Assembly (NCBI RefSeq): GCF_013416525.1
Contig: NZ_JACCEM010000005.1
Location: 124,001 to 188,000, forward strand
Direction of reading: 5' to 3'
Origin: Parapusillimonas granuli
GTDB taxonomy: Bacteria > Pseudomonadota > Gammaproteobacteria > Burkholderiales > Burkholderiaceae_B
Length of the DNA: 64,000 nt
The notes under the pieces were generated by a model, which saw only the letters and a list, made by a program, of their open reading frames with translations, did no database searches and was not told where the DNA came from. Below, in pieces: positions 43,068-51,085 of the stretch; the stretch's first letter is position 1, and each line of letters starts with the position of its first letter. The position numbers and the translations under genes are program-made.

Positions 43068-43860
43068 TGCCCGCTCGAGCGGCGACGCGGCGATTTCGAT
43101 AAGCAAGGTATCCAAGTGGTTCGGACAGCACCAGGTGCTCAAGGACATCAGCACCGAGGTGCGGCACGGCGAGGCCGTGGTCATCATCGGGCCCAGCGGC
43201 TCGGGGAAATCCACGCTGTTGCGCTGCGTGAACTTCCTGGAGGAATTCCAGCAGGGCGAGATCACCATAGGCAATGAGGCCATGGGATACAGGCTCGATG
43301 CGAGCGGGCGCCGCGTGCGCCGCTCCGAAACGGAGATCGCGGCGATGCGCGCCCAGGTGGGCATGGTCTTCCAGAGCTTCAATCTGTTTCCCCACATGAG
43401 CGTGCTGAAGAACGTGGCGCTCGGGCCGGTGCGGGCGCTGTCGGTGCCGCGCCGCGAGGCCGAGGAAAGGGCGGCCGCCCTGCTCGATCGCGTCGGCCTG
43501 GCGAGCAAGGCCGGCGCCATGCCCAGGCTGCTGTCGGGCGGGCAGCAGCAGCGGGTGGCCATCGCGCGGGCGCTGGCCATGCAGCCCAAGGCCATACTGT
43601 TCGACGAAGTGACCTCGGCGCTGGATCCCGAGCTGGTGGGCGAGGTGCTGGACGTGATGCGGCAGCTTGTGCAGGACGGCATGACGATGATCATCGTCAC
43701 GCATGAAATGGCATTCGCCAAGGCCTTTGCGCATCGGGTGGTGTTCATGGCGGACGGGGAGATCGTCGAGCAGGGGCCGCCGGAGCAAATCTTCGATGAC
43801 CCGCGGTCCCCCCGGCTGCAGGCCTTCCTGAAGCGGTTCAAGCAGGGGTATCAGTTTTAG
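43057..43860 (+). CDS. Polar amino acid-type ABC transporter ATP-binding protein (GlnQ-like)
   Basis: A 267-residue ATPase. Walker A GPSGSGKS is at 45-52, the Q-loop VGMVFQSFNLFPHMSVLKNV at 101-120, signature LSGGQQQ at 159-165 and Walker B AILFDEVTSALDPE at about 180-193. The switch THEMAFAKAF is near 215. An insertion of about 15 residues (near 77-92, RLDASGRRVRRSETE) precedes the Q-loop, longer than in E. coli GlnQ but common in HisP-like proteins. It is the last gene of the operon, with a hairpin starting one base after its stop. Confidence 0.93.
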   Translation: MSIDARSSGDAAISISKVSKWFGQHQVLKDISTEVRHGEAVVIIGPSGSGKSTLLRCVNFLEEFQQGEITIGNEAMGYRLDASGRRVRRSETEIAAMRAQVGMVFQSFNLFPHMSVLKNVALGPVRALSVPRREAEERAAALLDRVGLASKAGAMPRLLSGGQQQRVAIARALAMQPKAILFDEVTSALDPELVGEVLDVMRQLVQDGMTMIIVTHEMAFAKAFAHRVVFMADGEIVEQGPPEQIFDDPRSPRLQAFLKRFKQGYQF

Positions 43861-43890
43861 GAGGCCGGACGGCCTGCGAGGCCCGGCCTC
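43861..43890. terminator. 8-bp stem hairpin at the convergent junction
   Basis: GAGGCCGG pairs perfectly with CCGGCCTC around a 14-base loop, directly after the ATPase stop. The sequence continues with a pyrimidine-rich stretch on the plus strand. It also lies just beyond the stop of the minus-strand Bug gene. It probably ends both converging transcripts, though neither side has a strong T-run. Confidence 0.55.
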
Positions 43891-43901
43891 TTGCCCCCTC
43901 C

Positions 43902-44870
43902 TTACTGCAGCGTGATCCCCGCGCTCTTGATGATTTCCGCCCATTTCGCGCCGTCTTTCCGCATGGTGGCGGCAAAATCCTCCGGCGTGCCCTGGCTGGG
44001 TTCGGCGCCCAGGCGCTCGATGTCCTGCTTGTATTTCGCCAGGCCCCGGGTCAGCGCGCCATTGAGCTTGGCGATGATGGGCGCCGGCGTGCCCGCGGGC
44101 GCGAAGACGCCCCACCAGGAACTGGCCTCATAGTCTTTGAGCCCCTGCTCCGACACCGTGGGAACATCGGGAAGCTGCGGGCTGCGGGCGGCGCCCGTGA
44201 CCGCGATCGCCTTGACCTGGCCGGAGCGGATATAGGGCAGGGCGCTGGGCAGATTGTCGAACATGATTTGAACGCGGCCGGCGACCAGGTCGGTATAGGC
44301 GGCGGCGCTGCCCTTGTAGGGAATGTGGGCCAGCTGCACCTTGGCCTGCCGGGCGAACATTTCGCCCGCTAGGTGGATGACCCCGCCTTTGCCGCCGGAG
44401 GCGAAGTTCACTTCACCGGGCTTGCCGCGCGCATACGTTATGAGCTCCGGGACCGATTTGGCGGGCACGGACGGATGGGCGACGAGCACGTTCATGGCCG
44501 TGCCCACCATCATCACGGGCGCAAGATCCTTGTACGGATCGAAGGGAAACGAGGGGTCGAGGCTGGGGGAGATGACCAGATGGCCCGCGCCGCCCAGCAG
44601 CAGCGTGTAGCCATCGGCGGGCGCGCGGGCGACTTGCGCGGAGCCGATGTTCCCCCCGGCGCCCGCGCGGTTCTCCACGACCACCGCGACTTTGAGCTCA
44701 TCCCCGAGCGCCTTGCCGATCAGCCGTCCGAACAGGTCGGTGGTGCCGCCCGCGCCGAAGGGCACGATGAGCTTGATGGGCTTGTCCGGATAGGCGTCCG
44801 CCGCGGCGCTCGCGCCCGTCAGGGCGAGGGTGCTCAAAAGCGCATAGGCCACGCTGCGTAGAATCTTCAT
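43902..44870 (-). CDS. Bug family tripartite tricarboxylate transporter-type binding protein
   Basis: A 322-residue periplasmic binding protein. I start at MKILRSVAYA (44870) behind a CAGGAGAC site. An upstream frame start at 44948 lacks one. A signal peptide spans about 1-23. Landmarks are PIKLIVPFGAGGTTDLFG, VENRAGAGGNIGSAQV, APADGYTLLLGG and HIPYKGSAAAYTDLVAGRV. It is the last gene of the GntR, two amidohydrolase-fold and two Bug operon. Two different Bugs in a row (35 bases apart) suggest a pair of related ligands or division of labour by affinity (inference). Confidence 0.93.
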   Translation of the reverse strand: MKILRSVAYALLSTLALTGASAAADAYPDKPIKLIVPFGAGGTTDLFGRLIGKALGDELKVAVVVENRAGAGGNIGSAQVARAPADGYTLLLGGAGHLVISPSLDPSFPFDPYKDLAPVMMVGTAMNVLVAHPSVPAKSVPELITYARGKPGEVNFASGGKGGVIHLAGEMFARQAKVQLAHIPYKGSAAAYTDLVAGRVQIMFDNLPSALPYIRSGQVKAIAVTGAARSPQLPDVPTVSEQGLKDYEASSWWGVFAPAGTPAPIIAKLNGALTRGLAKYKQDIERLGAEPSQGTPEDFAATMRKDGAKWAEIIKSAGITLQ

Positions 44871-44905
44871 GTCTGTCTCCTGATTGGGCCGGATCCCGGC
44901 GTCCT

Positions 44906-45889
44906 TCATTGGGCCTTGGCCTGAGCTTGGTCGATGACTTGGCGCCACTTGGTCAATTCCGACTTCACGAAAGCCGTGAAGTCGGCCCTGCCGCTGCCGA
45001 CCGGCAGCACGGTTTTTTGCAGCAGCGATTCCCGGACGCTGTCTTTCGCCAGCACCGTGGCAACGTCACGGCTGATGCGGTCCATGAGTTCGCCAGGCGT
45101 TCCCCCCGGCGCCCAGAGCGACAGCCAGGAACTGACGTCGATGTCCAGGGAGCTGCTTTCCTTCACGGTGGGAACGTCGGGCAGCGACGGAATGCGTTCG
45201 GCGCGCGGCGTGGCGAGCGCTCGAAGGTCTCCTTTCTGCACGTATGGAATGAGGCCTTGCGCGGAGTCGATCATCAGCTGGATGCGCCCCGCCAGCAGGT
45301 CGGTCGTTGCCGCGGCGGCGCCTTTGAACGGAATGTGGACGATGTCCGTATGGGTCTTCTGCTTGAAGAGCTCTCCGGCGACATGGGGGCTGGTGCCGTT
45401 TCCGCCGGACCCGAAGTTGAGTGCGCCGGGATGCTGTTTTGCGTACTGCACGAGCTCCGGCAGCGTTTTCGCGGGCACGGAATCGTTGACCACGATCAGG
45501 AAGGGCAGATCGGCCACCTGTGTGATGGGCTGCAGATCGCCCATCAGGGTGTAGGGGACTTTGTCCTGCATGACGGCGTTGATGACGATGGACGTGCCCG
45601 CGAACAGCAGCGTGCGGCCGTCTCCCGCGGAACGAGCCACCGCCGCTGCGCCGATGTTGCCGCCGGCTCCCGGGCGGTTGTCAACGACCACCGGTTGTTT
45701 CCACAGCTGGCCGAGCTCGTTTGCCACGCTGCGCGCCACCACATCGGTGACGCCGCCCGGCGGGAAGGGAACGACGATGGTGATGGGGCCGCCGGGCAGC
45801 GCCTGCGCCATGGCGGAGGGCGCAAGCAGCGCCATGCAGAGCATGAGCGGCGCGAGCAGCAATGTATGGGTATGGCGATGGTGTTTCAT
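44906..45889 (-). CDS. Bug family tripartite tricarboxylate transporter-type binding protein
   Basis: A 327-residue periplasmic binding protein with a His-rich N-terminus before a clear signal peptide (cleavage near SAMA|Q, about residue 28) and a strong AAGGAGGAG site. Landmarks are PITIVVPFPPGGVTDVVA, VVDNRPGAGGNIGAAAV, HIPFKGAAAATTDLLAGRI and SSWLSLWAPGGTPGEL. The ligand loop SAGDGRTLLF replaces the more usual PDGYTLL. It lies between the amidohydrolase-fold pair and a second Bug, in one minus-strand operon. Confidence 0.93.
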   Translation of the reverse strand: MKHHRHTHTLLLAPLMLCMALLAPSAMAQALPGGPITIVVPFPPGGVTDVVARSVANELGQLWKQPVVVDNRPGAGGNIGAAAVARSAGDGRTLLFAGTSIVINAVMQDKVPYTLMGDLQPITQVADLPFLIVVNDSVPAKTLPELVQYAKQHPGALNFGSGGNGTSPHVAGELFKQKTHTDIVHIPFKGAAAATTDLLAGRIQLMIDSAQGLIPYVQKGDLRALATPRAERIPSLPDVPTVKESSSLDIDVSSWLSLWAPGGTPGELMDRISRDVATVLAKDSVRESLLQKTVLPVGSGRADFTAFVKSELTKWRQVIDQAQAKAQ

Positions 45890-45922
45890 GTCTCCTCCTT
45901 TGCCGGTGATCCGGGGTTCTTG

Positions 45923-46783
45923 CTATCGCTCGTCGCCGTCTTCCAGCTTCAGAAGCCTGGCGGCGGTGTTCCAGAGAACGTCATTCAGGCTCTCGGGGCT
46001 GATCGGCAGCGCTTTGTAGCCTTCCACGGCTAGGCCCAGGGGCCGGCTCGGGTAGGCGGATGCAAACACGAAGCGGTTTTTCGCGACGGTTTCAATGGCT
46101 TTTGTGTAATGTTCTTCGCCGGGCAAGCCGACGTGGTACATGTCGGGCATCAGGTATACGTTGGGCCGCCTTGCGGCGACCCCGCACAACTCGATCGCAT
46201 AAGGCCAGCAGGCATGGGACACCACGATCTTGAGCTCGGGAAACCGCGCCGCCAGCCGGTCGACCTGCAGCGCGTTTCCGAAATGGACGCCGCCGCCGCC
46301 CATGGGGCCCAGAGTCAGCACGGCGGGATAGTCGTGCTTGAGGCAAAGCTCATAGTGATCGAACAGGCGCGGGTCGTCGCAGAACATGGGCTCATCGTAG
46401 CCGCCGGGGTCGAAGGCGATGCCTTTGAAGCCGTATTCGCGAATGAAGGTTTCGGCTTCCCGCACATTGCTTTTCCCGCGGAACGGATTCGCACCGGCCA
46501 GGGCATAGAAGCGGCCGGGAAAATCGCCGCATATCCTGGCGAGGTCGGCGTTGGTGACTTCGCCGCGGAAATCGTTGCACTGCCGGCCGTTCATGACCCC
46601 GATCTCGATGCCCGCGGCTTGCATTTCCTCGAACATCAGATCGGGGGAGCAGGCGAGCACCGACGGAGCGGGCTCGACGCCCTGCAGCCGGTTGAATTTG
46701 GTATAGCCGCTCTTTTCCCAGATGGCGGTTTGCAGATAGGTGTGCAGCGGCGGCCGCAGGCGAAAATCGATGACGCGTGTCAT
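45923..46783 (-). CDS. Amidohydrolase_2-like barrel protein with replaced metal ligands (first of a pair)
   Basis: A 286-residue protein of the ACMSD/LigI-type barrel. The N-terminal HxH metal motif reads VIDFRLRPP, with Arg8 and Arg10. The strand-5 His region reads AVLTLGP (154-160). The catalytic Asp at the barrel's end is Ala in ASAYP (241-245). His190 in VVSHACWP is kept. It is a same-length paralogue of the product of the next upstream gene (46803-47663), 19 bases away, and related to 11554-12426. Hydrolysis by a metal-independent mechanism, as known for LigI, or a binding/regulatory role are both possible. Only the fold assignment is firm. Confidence 0.8.
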   Translation of the reverse strand: MTRVIDFRLRPPLHTYLQTAIWEKSGYTKFNRLQGVEPAPSVLACSPDLMFEEMQAAGIEIGVMNGRQCNDFRGEVTNADLARICGDFPGRFYALAGANPFRGKSNVREAETFIREYGFKGIAFDPGGYDEPMFCDDPRLFDHYELCLKHDYPAVLTLGPMGGGGVHFGNALQVDRLAARFPELKIVVSHACWPYAIELCGVAARRPNVYLMPDMYHVGLPGEEHYTKAIETVAKNRFVFASAYPSRPLGLAVEGYKALPISPESLNDVLWNTAARLLKLEDGDER

Positions 46784-46802
46784 AGGGGCTCCAGTATCCG
46801 GC

Positions 46803-47663
46803 TCAGAGGTTCAAGAGGTTCTTGGCGTTGAGTCCCAATGCCTTTTCCATGGCGTCGGGGTTGAAGGGCAGTTGCTTGAAGTCGTCCACGGTGGCTTTCA
46901 GATTGCGCAGGGGGTAGGCCGTGCCGAAAAGATATTGGTCGCTCATGAAAAGATTGGCCGCTTCGATGTAGGGCGCGGTGCCTGGACGGAACTGCATGGA
47001 GTCCGGCGACAAATACACATTCCGGTGTTTCATCGCCACCGCCGTGGCTTTGACGACTTCGGGCCATGCGCCATGGACGACGATGATCTTCAGCTCGGGA
47101 AAACGGGTGGCCAGCCGGTCGATGGGAGTGGGGTCGGCGAAGCTGATGTCGGGCCCGGCGAGCGGCCCGGACATGACGGCGACCGGGCAGCCCAGATCCA
47201 GGCAGCGCTCATAGACGGGCGTGATCCGTTCATCGTCGGGATGGCCCGGGAAGGCCCGGCAGGGCTCGATGAAGATGCCTTTCAAGCCGCGCCTGCCGAC
47301 GTACTCGTCGATTTCCTCGCATGCGTTGTGAATGCGATTCGACACGTCTATGCCGGCAAAGCCGACGATGCGGCCCGCGTACCGGTTCTGCAGATCGACC
47401 AGATGGTCATTGGGCAGGATGCCGGCCGGAAACTTGAGCGCGCCCATGTCCATGGCGGGGCTGTTGCGGCCCATGGCCACGCCCACCGAGATCTCCGCCG
47501 CGTCCATCTCTTTGATGAAATCGTCCACCGAATCGTTCATGAAGGCGGGCGACGGGCGCGCTCCGCTGCGTTCCTGGACGCTGGCGACAAAGTCCTTCTG
47601 GAAATAGCTGTTGAATTGCGGAGTGGGCGGCCGGCAGCGGAAGTCGACGATATACATGGTCAT
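46803..47663 (-). CDS. Amidohydrolase_2-like barrel protein with replaced metal ligands (second of a pair)
   Basis: A 286-residue paralogue of the neighbouring 45923-46783 protein. I start at the ATG at 47663 (MTMYIVDF). The frame is open much further, but family alignment starts here. The usual HxH reads DFRCRPP (Arg9, Arg11). One His remains in IIVVHGAWP. The terminal catalytic Asp is Ala in GTAYPLRNL. FVASVQERSGARPSPAFMND near 25-44 and the AGIDVSN loop are shared with many Alcaligenaceae proteins annotated only as amidohydrolases. It follows the GntR gene and precedes its paralogue, perhaps forming a heteromer (inference). Confidence 0.8.
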   Translation of the reverse strand: MTMYIVDFRCRPPTPQFNSYFQKDFVASVQERSGARPSPAFMNDSVDDFIKEMDAAEISVGVAMGRNSPAMDMGALKFPAGILPNDHLVDLQNRYAGRIVGFAGIDVSNRIHNACEEIDEYVGRRGLKGIFIEPCRAFPGHPDDERITPVYERCLDLGCPVAVMSGPLAGPDISFADPTPIDRLATRFPELKIIVVHGAWPEVVKATAVAMKHRNVYLSPDSMQFRPGTAPYIEAANLFMSDQYLFGTAYPLRNLKATVDDFKQLPFNPDAMEKALGLNAKNLLNL

Positions 47664-47719
47664 GCAAGGGGCTCTGAGAGGGTTGGGGGGCGGCGGTGGG
47701 TCGACGCCGGACTTCAGGT

Positions 47720-48490
47720 TCAGGTGGAGGCCTGACTGATCCAGACCTTGGCGTCCAGGTCGCCGTGTTCGGACAACTCCATTTCGTACTGGTAGCGGTC
47801 CGGCCTGTACAGGCCGAATTCGAACTGCACCGGCCGGTCTTGTTTGTTGAAGAAGATCCGCGACACGGCAAGCAAGGCCGAGCCCACCTCCACGTCCAGC
47901 AAGGGGGCCACCAGCGCGTCCGCGAGCTGGGCGGAGATTCTTTGCTTGGCTCGCCCCACTTCCACGCCGGCTTCCTTGAGCAGCACCAGCAGAGGTTCGG
48001 GCTTGTCGGCCTTGATGGCTTTGGAGAATTCCAGCGGCGTGAAGCTGGTGACGTGCGAGACCGGCCCGGACGAAGCGCTGCGCAGGCGCACCGACTTCAT
48101 GACGTCCGAACCTTCCGGCAGGCCGAGCGCCGCCCGTACCACGTTGCTGGCCGGGATCTGTTCGCAATACAGCACTCGGATGGCCAGCTTCAGATTGGCC
48201 TGGAACAGGCTGCCCAGCAGGCCGGCCAGCTTGATGTCGGCCAATGACGCCGAATTCGCGGTGGGCCGGGTGCCCCGCCTGGGGCTGCGTTCGATCAATC
48301 CTTCATCGGCCAGGCGGGCCATGGCCTTGCGGATGGTGACGCGCGCCACTTGATATTGCGCCATCAGGGAAAACTCGTTCGGAAAGCCGTTGGCGAATGC
48401 GCCATTCTTCAGCTTTTCCAGCAAGAGCAAATACACCTGATGATGCTTGGGCACCGGTATGGCGGCGTTCAGCGGTCTGTGAGTGTTCAT
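47720..48490 (-). CDS. GntR/HutC family transcriptional regulator with UTRA domain
   Basis: A 256-residue regulator. The winged helix (about 16-80) contains FPNEFSLMAQYQVARVTIRK and LADEGLIERSPRRGTR. The UTRA ligand domain (about 95-245) contains VMKSVRLRSASSGPVSHVTS and QFEFGLYRPDRYQYEM. It heads the minus-strand operon of amidohydrolase-fold and Bug genes, 56 bases upstream of them, and is probably their local repressor. Its own upstream region carries a perfect 12-bp palindrome and a 10-bp direct repeat, suitable for autoregulation. Confidence 0.92.
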   Translation of the reverse strand: MNTHRPLNAAIPVPKHHQVYLLLLEKLKNGAFANGFPNEFSLMAQYQVARVTIRKAMARLADEGLIERSPRRGTRPTANSASLADIKLAGLLGSLFQANLKLAIRVLYCEQIPASNVVRAALGLPEGSDVMKSVRLRSASSGPVSHVTSFTPLEFSKAIKADKPEPLLVLLKEAGVEVGRAKQRISAQLADALVAPLLDVEVGSALLAVSRIFFNKQDRPVQFEFGLYRPDRYQYEMELSEHGDLDAKVWISQAST

Positions 48491-48515
48491 GCCACAGATG
48501 GTAGCGACGCGCTAT

Positions 48516-48559
48516 TTGACCGGTCAATGGGACAAATGAAAAACCTTTATGGGACAAAT
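48516..48559 (-). promoter_or_regulatory. Palindrome plus phased direct repeats upstream of the GntR/amidohydrolase/Bug operon
   Basis: TTGACCGGTCAA (48516-48527) is a perfect 12-bp palindrome, 26 bases before the GntR start codon. Immediately beyond it is TGGGACAAAT at 48528-48537, repeated exactly at 48550-48559, a 22-bp period of about two helical turns. The combination suggests an operator with cooperative neighbouring sites. The binding protein is inferred to be the adjacent GntR protein. Confidence 0.6.
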
Positions 48560-48565
48560 AGATAG

Positions 48566-48599
48566 GAGCGGCCGGACCTCGCGCGGGGTCCGGCCGCTC
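48566..48599 (-). terminator. Strong 13-bp stem-loop ending the FAD dehydrogenase transcript
   Basis: GAGCGGCCGGACC pairs without mismatch with GGTCCGGCCGCTC around an eight-base loop. On the minus strand it starts 14 bases after the stop of the FAD-linked dehydrogenase and is followed by CTATCTATTTG, moderately T-rich. It separates that gene from the GntR operon downstream. Confidence 0.75.
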
Positions 48600-48613
48600 G
48601 CCACTCGGCGCGC

Positions 48614-50023
48614 TTACAGCAGCTTGCCGGGGTTCATGATGCCGTTCGGATCGAACAGCCGCTTGATGTCCCGCATCAAGCGTATCTGCATGGGGTCTTT
48701 GTGCTGGTGGAAGGCGCGCCGCTTCAGCTGGCCTATGCCGTGTTCGGCGCTGATGCTGCCGCCGTATCGAGCCACTTCCTCGAAGACGAGATCCGCGATG
48801 CGTTCTTCCCACTCATGCGCCCAGCCGCGGTCCGCGCCCAGCGGGCGCGATACGTTGTAGTGCAGATTGCCATCGCCGAAATGGCCGAAAATGTACAGCC
48901 GGGCGTCGCCGGCGACGGTGCGCAGGCGCGCTTCGGCGGACTGCATGAATTCCGGGATGCGCTCGATGGGCAGGGAGATATCGTGTTTCAGATGCGGGCC
49001 GTCCGCTTTCTGGGCTTCCGAGATCTCTTCGCGCAGGCGCCACAGGCTGTGCAGCTGGGCCAGCGTCGCGGACAAGGCGGCGTCCATGCATAACTCCTGT
49101 TCCAGGGCCTGGCCAATGACTTCTTCCAGCATTGCCTGCAAGGCTTCTTCGCCGGCGGTGTCGGCCAGCTCGACCAGCACGTAGGCCGGATGACGCGTGG
49201 GGAAGGGGGCATGCAGCCCGTCGACCTGGCTCAGGACCAGATCGAGGCATTGATCGGTGAAGAATTCGAAGGCTTGCAGGCGCGGCCCGCAGGCGCCGAA
49301 GACCAGGCGCAGCAGCTGGAGCGCCTGGTCCGGCGAATCGACCGCCGCCAGCACCACGGCGCGCACGCGCGTGGGCGCCTGCAGGCGCAAGGCCACGCCG
49401 GTGATGATGCCCAGTGTGCCTTCGGAGCCGATGAAAAGCTGCTTGAGGTCGTAGCCGGTATTGTCTTTGCGCAGGGTCTGCAGGCCGTCATAGATTTCGC
49501 CGCTGGGCAGCACGGCTTCGATGCCCAGCACCAGCTCCCGCGCCATGCCATAGCGCAACACGTTCACGCCGCCGGCGTTCGTGGCGATATTGCCGCCTAT
49601 CTGTGAGGAGTCTTCCGCCGCCAGGCTCAGCGGCAACAGGCGGTCGGCCTCGCTTGCCGCGCGGCGCAGGTTGCCCAGTATGCAGCCCGCATCGGCCACC
49701 ATCGTATTGGCGACCGTGTCGAGGGAGCGGACCTGATTCAGGCGATCCAGCGACAAGATGACGTTGGCGGCGGAGGCGTCCGGCGTGGCTCCGCCGCACA
49801 GCCCGGTGTTGCCCCCACGGGGCACGACCGGCACGCCGTATTGATTGCAAAGCCGCAGGCACGCGGCGACCTGCCCGGTCGTGCGGGGCCGGACCACGGC
49901 TTGCGCGTTGCCTTTGTAAACCCCGCGCCAGTCTGTCAGCCACGGCGCGATGCCGTCCGCGTCCGTTTCAACGATGTCGGTGCCCAGCGTGTCGCGCAGT
50001 TGTTTCAGAAAATCGGATGTCAT
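48614..50023 (-). CDS. FAD-binding 2-hydroxyacid dehydrogenase (D-lactate/D-2-hydroxyglutarate dehydrogenase family)
   Basis: A 469-residue flavoenzyme of the VAO/PCMH fold. The FAD pyrophosphate loop VPRGGNTGLCGGATP is at 67-81. SQIGGNIATNAGGVNVLRYG near 141-160 and FIGSEGTLGIIT near 198 complete the FAD domain. The C-terminal substrate domain ends with IFGHFGDGNLHYNV, where the metal-ligand His-x-Gly-Asp motif sits, and SAEHGIGQLKR. This is the single-chain D-2-hydroxyglutarate/D-lactate type rather than GlcD with separate subunits. It lies 121 bases downstream of a FadR-type regulator, probably in one transcript. D-2-hydroxy acids are the expected substrates. Confidence 0.92.
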   Translation of the reverse strand: MTSDFLKQLRDTLGTDIVETDADGIAPWLTDWRGVYKGNAQAVVRPRTTGQVAACLRLCNQYGVPVVPRGGNTGLCGGATPDASAANVILSLDRLNQVRSLDTVANTMVADAGCILGNLRRAASEADRLLPLSLAAEDSSQIGGNIATNAGGVNVLRYGMARELVLGIEAVLPSGEIYDGLQTLRKDNTGYDLKQLFIGSEGTLGIITGVALRLQAPTRVRAVVLAAVDSPDQALQLLRLVFGACGPRLQAFEFFTDQCLDLVLSQVDGLHAPFPTRHPAYVLVELADTAGEEALQAMLEEVIGQALEQELCMDAALSATLAQLHSLWRLREEISEAQKADGPHLKHDISLPIERIPEFMQSAEARLRTVAGDARLYIFGHFGDGNLHYNVSRPLGADRGWAHEWEERIADLVFEEVARYGGSISAEHGIGQLKRRAFHQHKDPMQIRLMRDIKRLFDPNGIMNPGKLL

Positions 50024-50144
50024 GGGGTGAATGAGGATGGAAGATAAAGGTGTTGGGCCGGAAAGGAACCTGGCTTCCTGTCATGTTATCAGGTTTTCAG
50101 AAGACTTGGCGGCCACGGCTGGACGAGCCCCTGGCCTTGGCTTC

Positions 50145-50840
50145 CTACAAGCGCAGCCGCGCCGCCGCGTTGTTTAAGTGCCTGAACATGGCGGCTTTGG
50201 CGGCCGCGCCGTCGCGGGCTTCGATGGCCCGCAATATTTCTCGATGCTCTTCCAGCGCTTCGGCGCTGACGCCCGCTTCGGCGGAATGCGCGCGGGCGAT
50301 GAAGATGGTGCTGTCGATGCGCGCGGCCAGGAAGTCGAAGAATTCCAGGAACAGGGGGTTGCCGGTGGCCCCGGCGATCAGGCGGTGGAATTCCTTGTCG
50401 GCCGCCGCGCCGGCGCCCGGGTCGTCGGCATGCATGAGTTCGAAGGCCTTGTGCAGGCCGCGCAGCGTTCTGGGCGTGCGCCTGGATGCCGCCAGGTAAG
50501 CCGCCCCTTCCTCGAAGGCCAGGCGCAGCTCGAAGATGTGCTTGAGCGCTTCCTGGCCGCCGCCGTCGGCGTCGAGCCTGAAGGTCTTGGAGCCGCCCGT
50601 GCCGGTGGCAAACACCCCCGCGCCTTGGATGGTTTCCACCAGGCCGTCGTGCTTCAGGCGCGACATCGCTTCGCGGATCACGGCAAGGCTGACGCTGAAG
50701 GCGGCGGAAAGCTCCGAACCCGTGGGCAGGCGATCACCCGCCTTGAAGTCGCCGCGCAGCAGGCGCTCCCGCAGCGCGTCGGCCACGTCGTCAGCCAGGG
50801 AGGCCCGGCGCTTTACGGGTTTGAGGCCGTCCGTAGACAT
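50145..50840 (-). CDS. GntR/FadR family transcriptional regulator (FCD domain)
   Basis: A 231-residue regulator. I start at MSTDGLKPVK (50840). A start at 50891 would add 17 residues. The ribosome site is weak either way. The winged helix (about 12-80) contains LPTGSELSAAFSVSLAVIRE, then AMSRLKHDGLVETIQGAGVF. The all-helical FCD domain occupies about 95-225, with metal-ligand-type His in KEFHRLIAGATGN. It is divergent from the GalB-like operon across 245 bases and upstream of the dehydrogenase gene, so either could be its target. Confidence 0.92.
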   Translation of the reverse strand: MSTDGLKPVKRRASLADDVADALRERLLRGDFKAGDRLPTGSELSAAFSVSLAVIREAMSRLKHDGLVETIQGAGVFATGTGGSKTFRLDADGGGQEALKHIFELRLAFEEGAAYLAASRRTPRTLRGLHKAFELMHADDPGAGAAADKEFHRLIAGATGNPLFLEFFDFLAARIDSTIFIARAHSAEAGVSAEALEEHREILRAIEARDGAAAKAAMFRHLNNAAARLRL

Positions 50841-50983
50841 ATCGGTATTTTCTTTGGTCAAAAGCGCCGTGTGTCGGGTTGTGGGGCGCAAGACATCATA
50901 TCAGAGCGCCCGCGGCGGGGCGGACCCCCTGGAATCGGGCTTTCGTCATTCGATGCTTGACGACGCGCCTTCAATCCGGTAAA

Positions 50984-51015
50984 TTGATACCAATCATTGT
51001 AATCATAACAATCAT
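50984..51015 (+). promoter_or_regulatory. Probable promoter/operator of the GalB-like operon
   Basis: TTGATA (50984) and AACAAT (51007) are 17 bases apart, a plausible sigma-70 pair about 75 bases before the first gene. Over the same stretch AATCAT occurs three times at exact 9-bp intervals (50992, 51001, 51010). An inverted repeat, ATTGT-N7-ACAAT, spans 50996-51012, similar in shape to FadR-type operators. The divergent FadR-family gene at 50840 is the likely binder. The rest of the 245-base gap shows nothing I can name. Confidence 0.5.
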
Positions 51016-51085
51016 TAGGTTCTTTGGATGCCTGAATCCAAGGCCGGCGGTATTCATAAGTGCTAAGCAAAAGGAGCGGTGAAAA

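Noticed and set aside
50992-51015. The three AATCAT copies as a possible minimal CRISPR or plasmid iteron array.
   Set aside because: Six-base units at 9-bp spacing, only three copies and no cas or replication gene nearby. A promoter/operator explanation is simpler.
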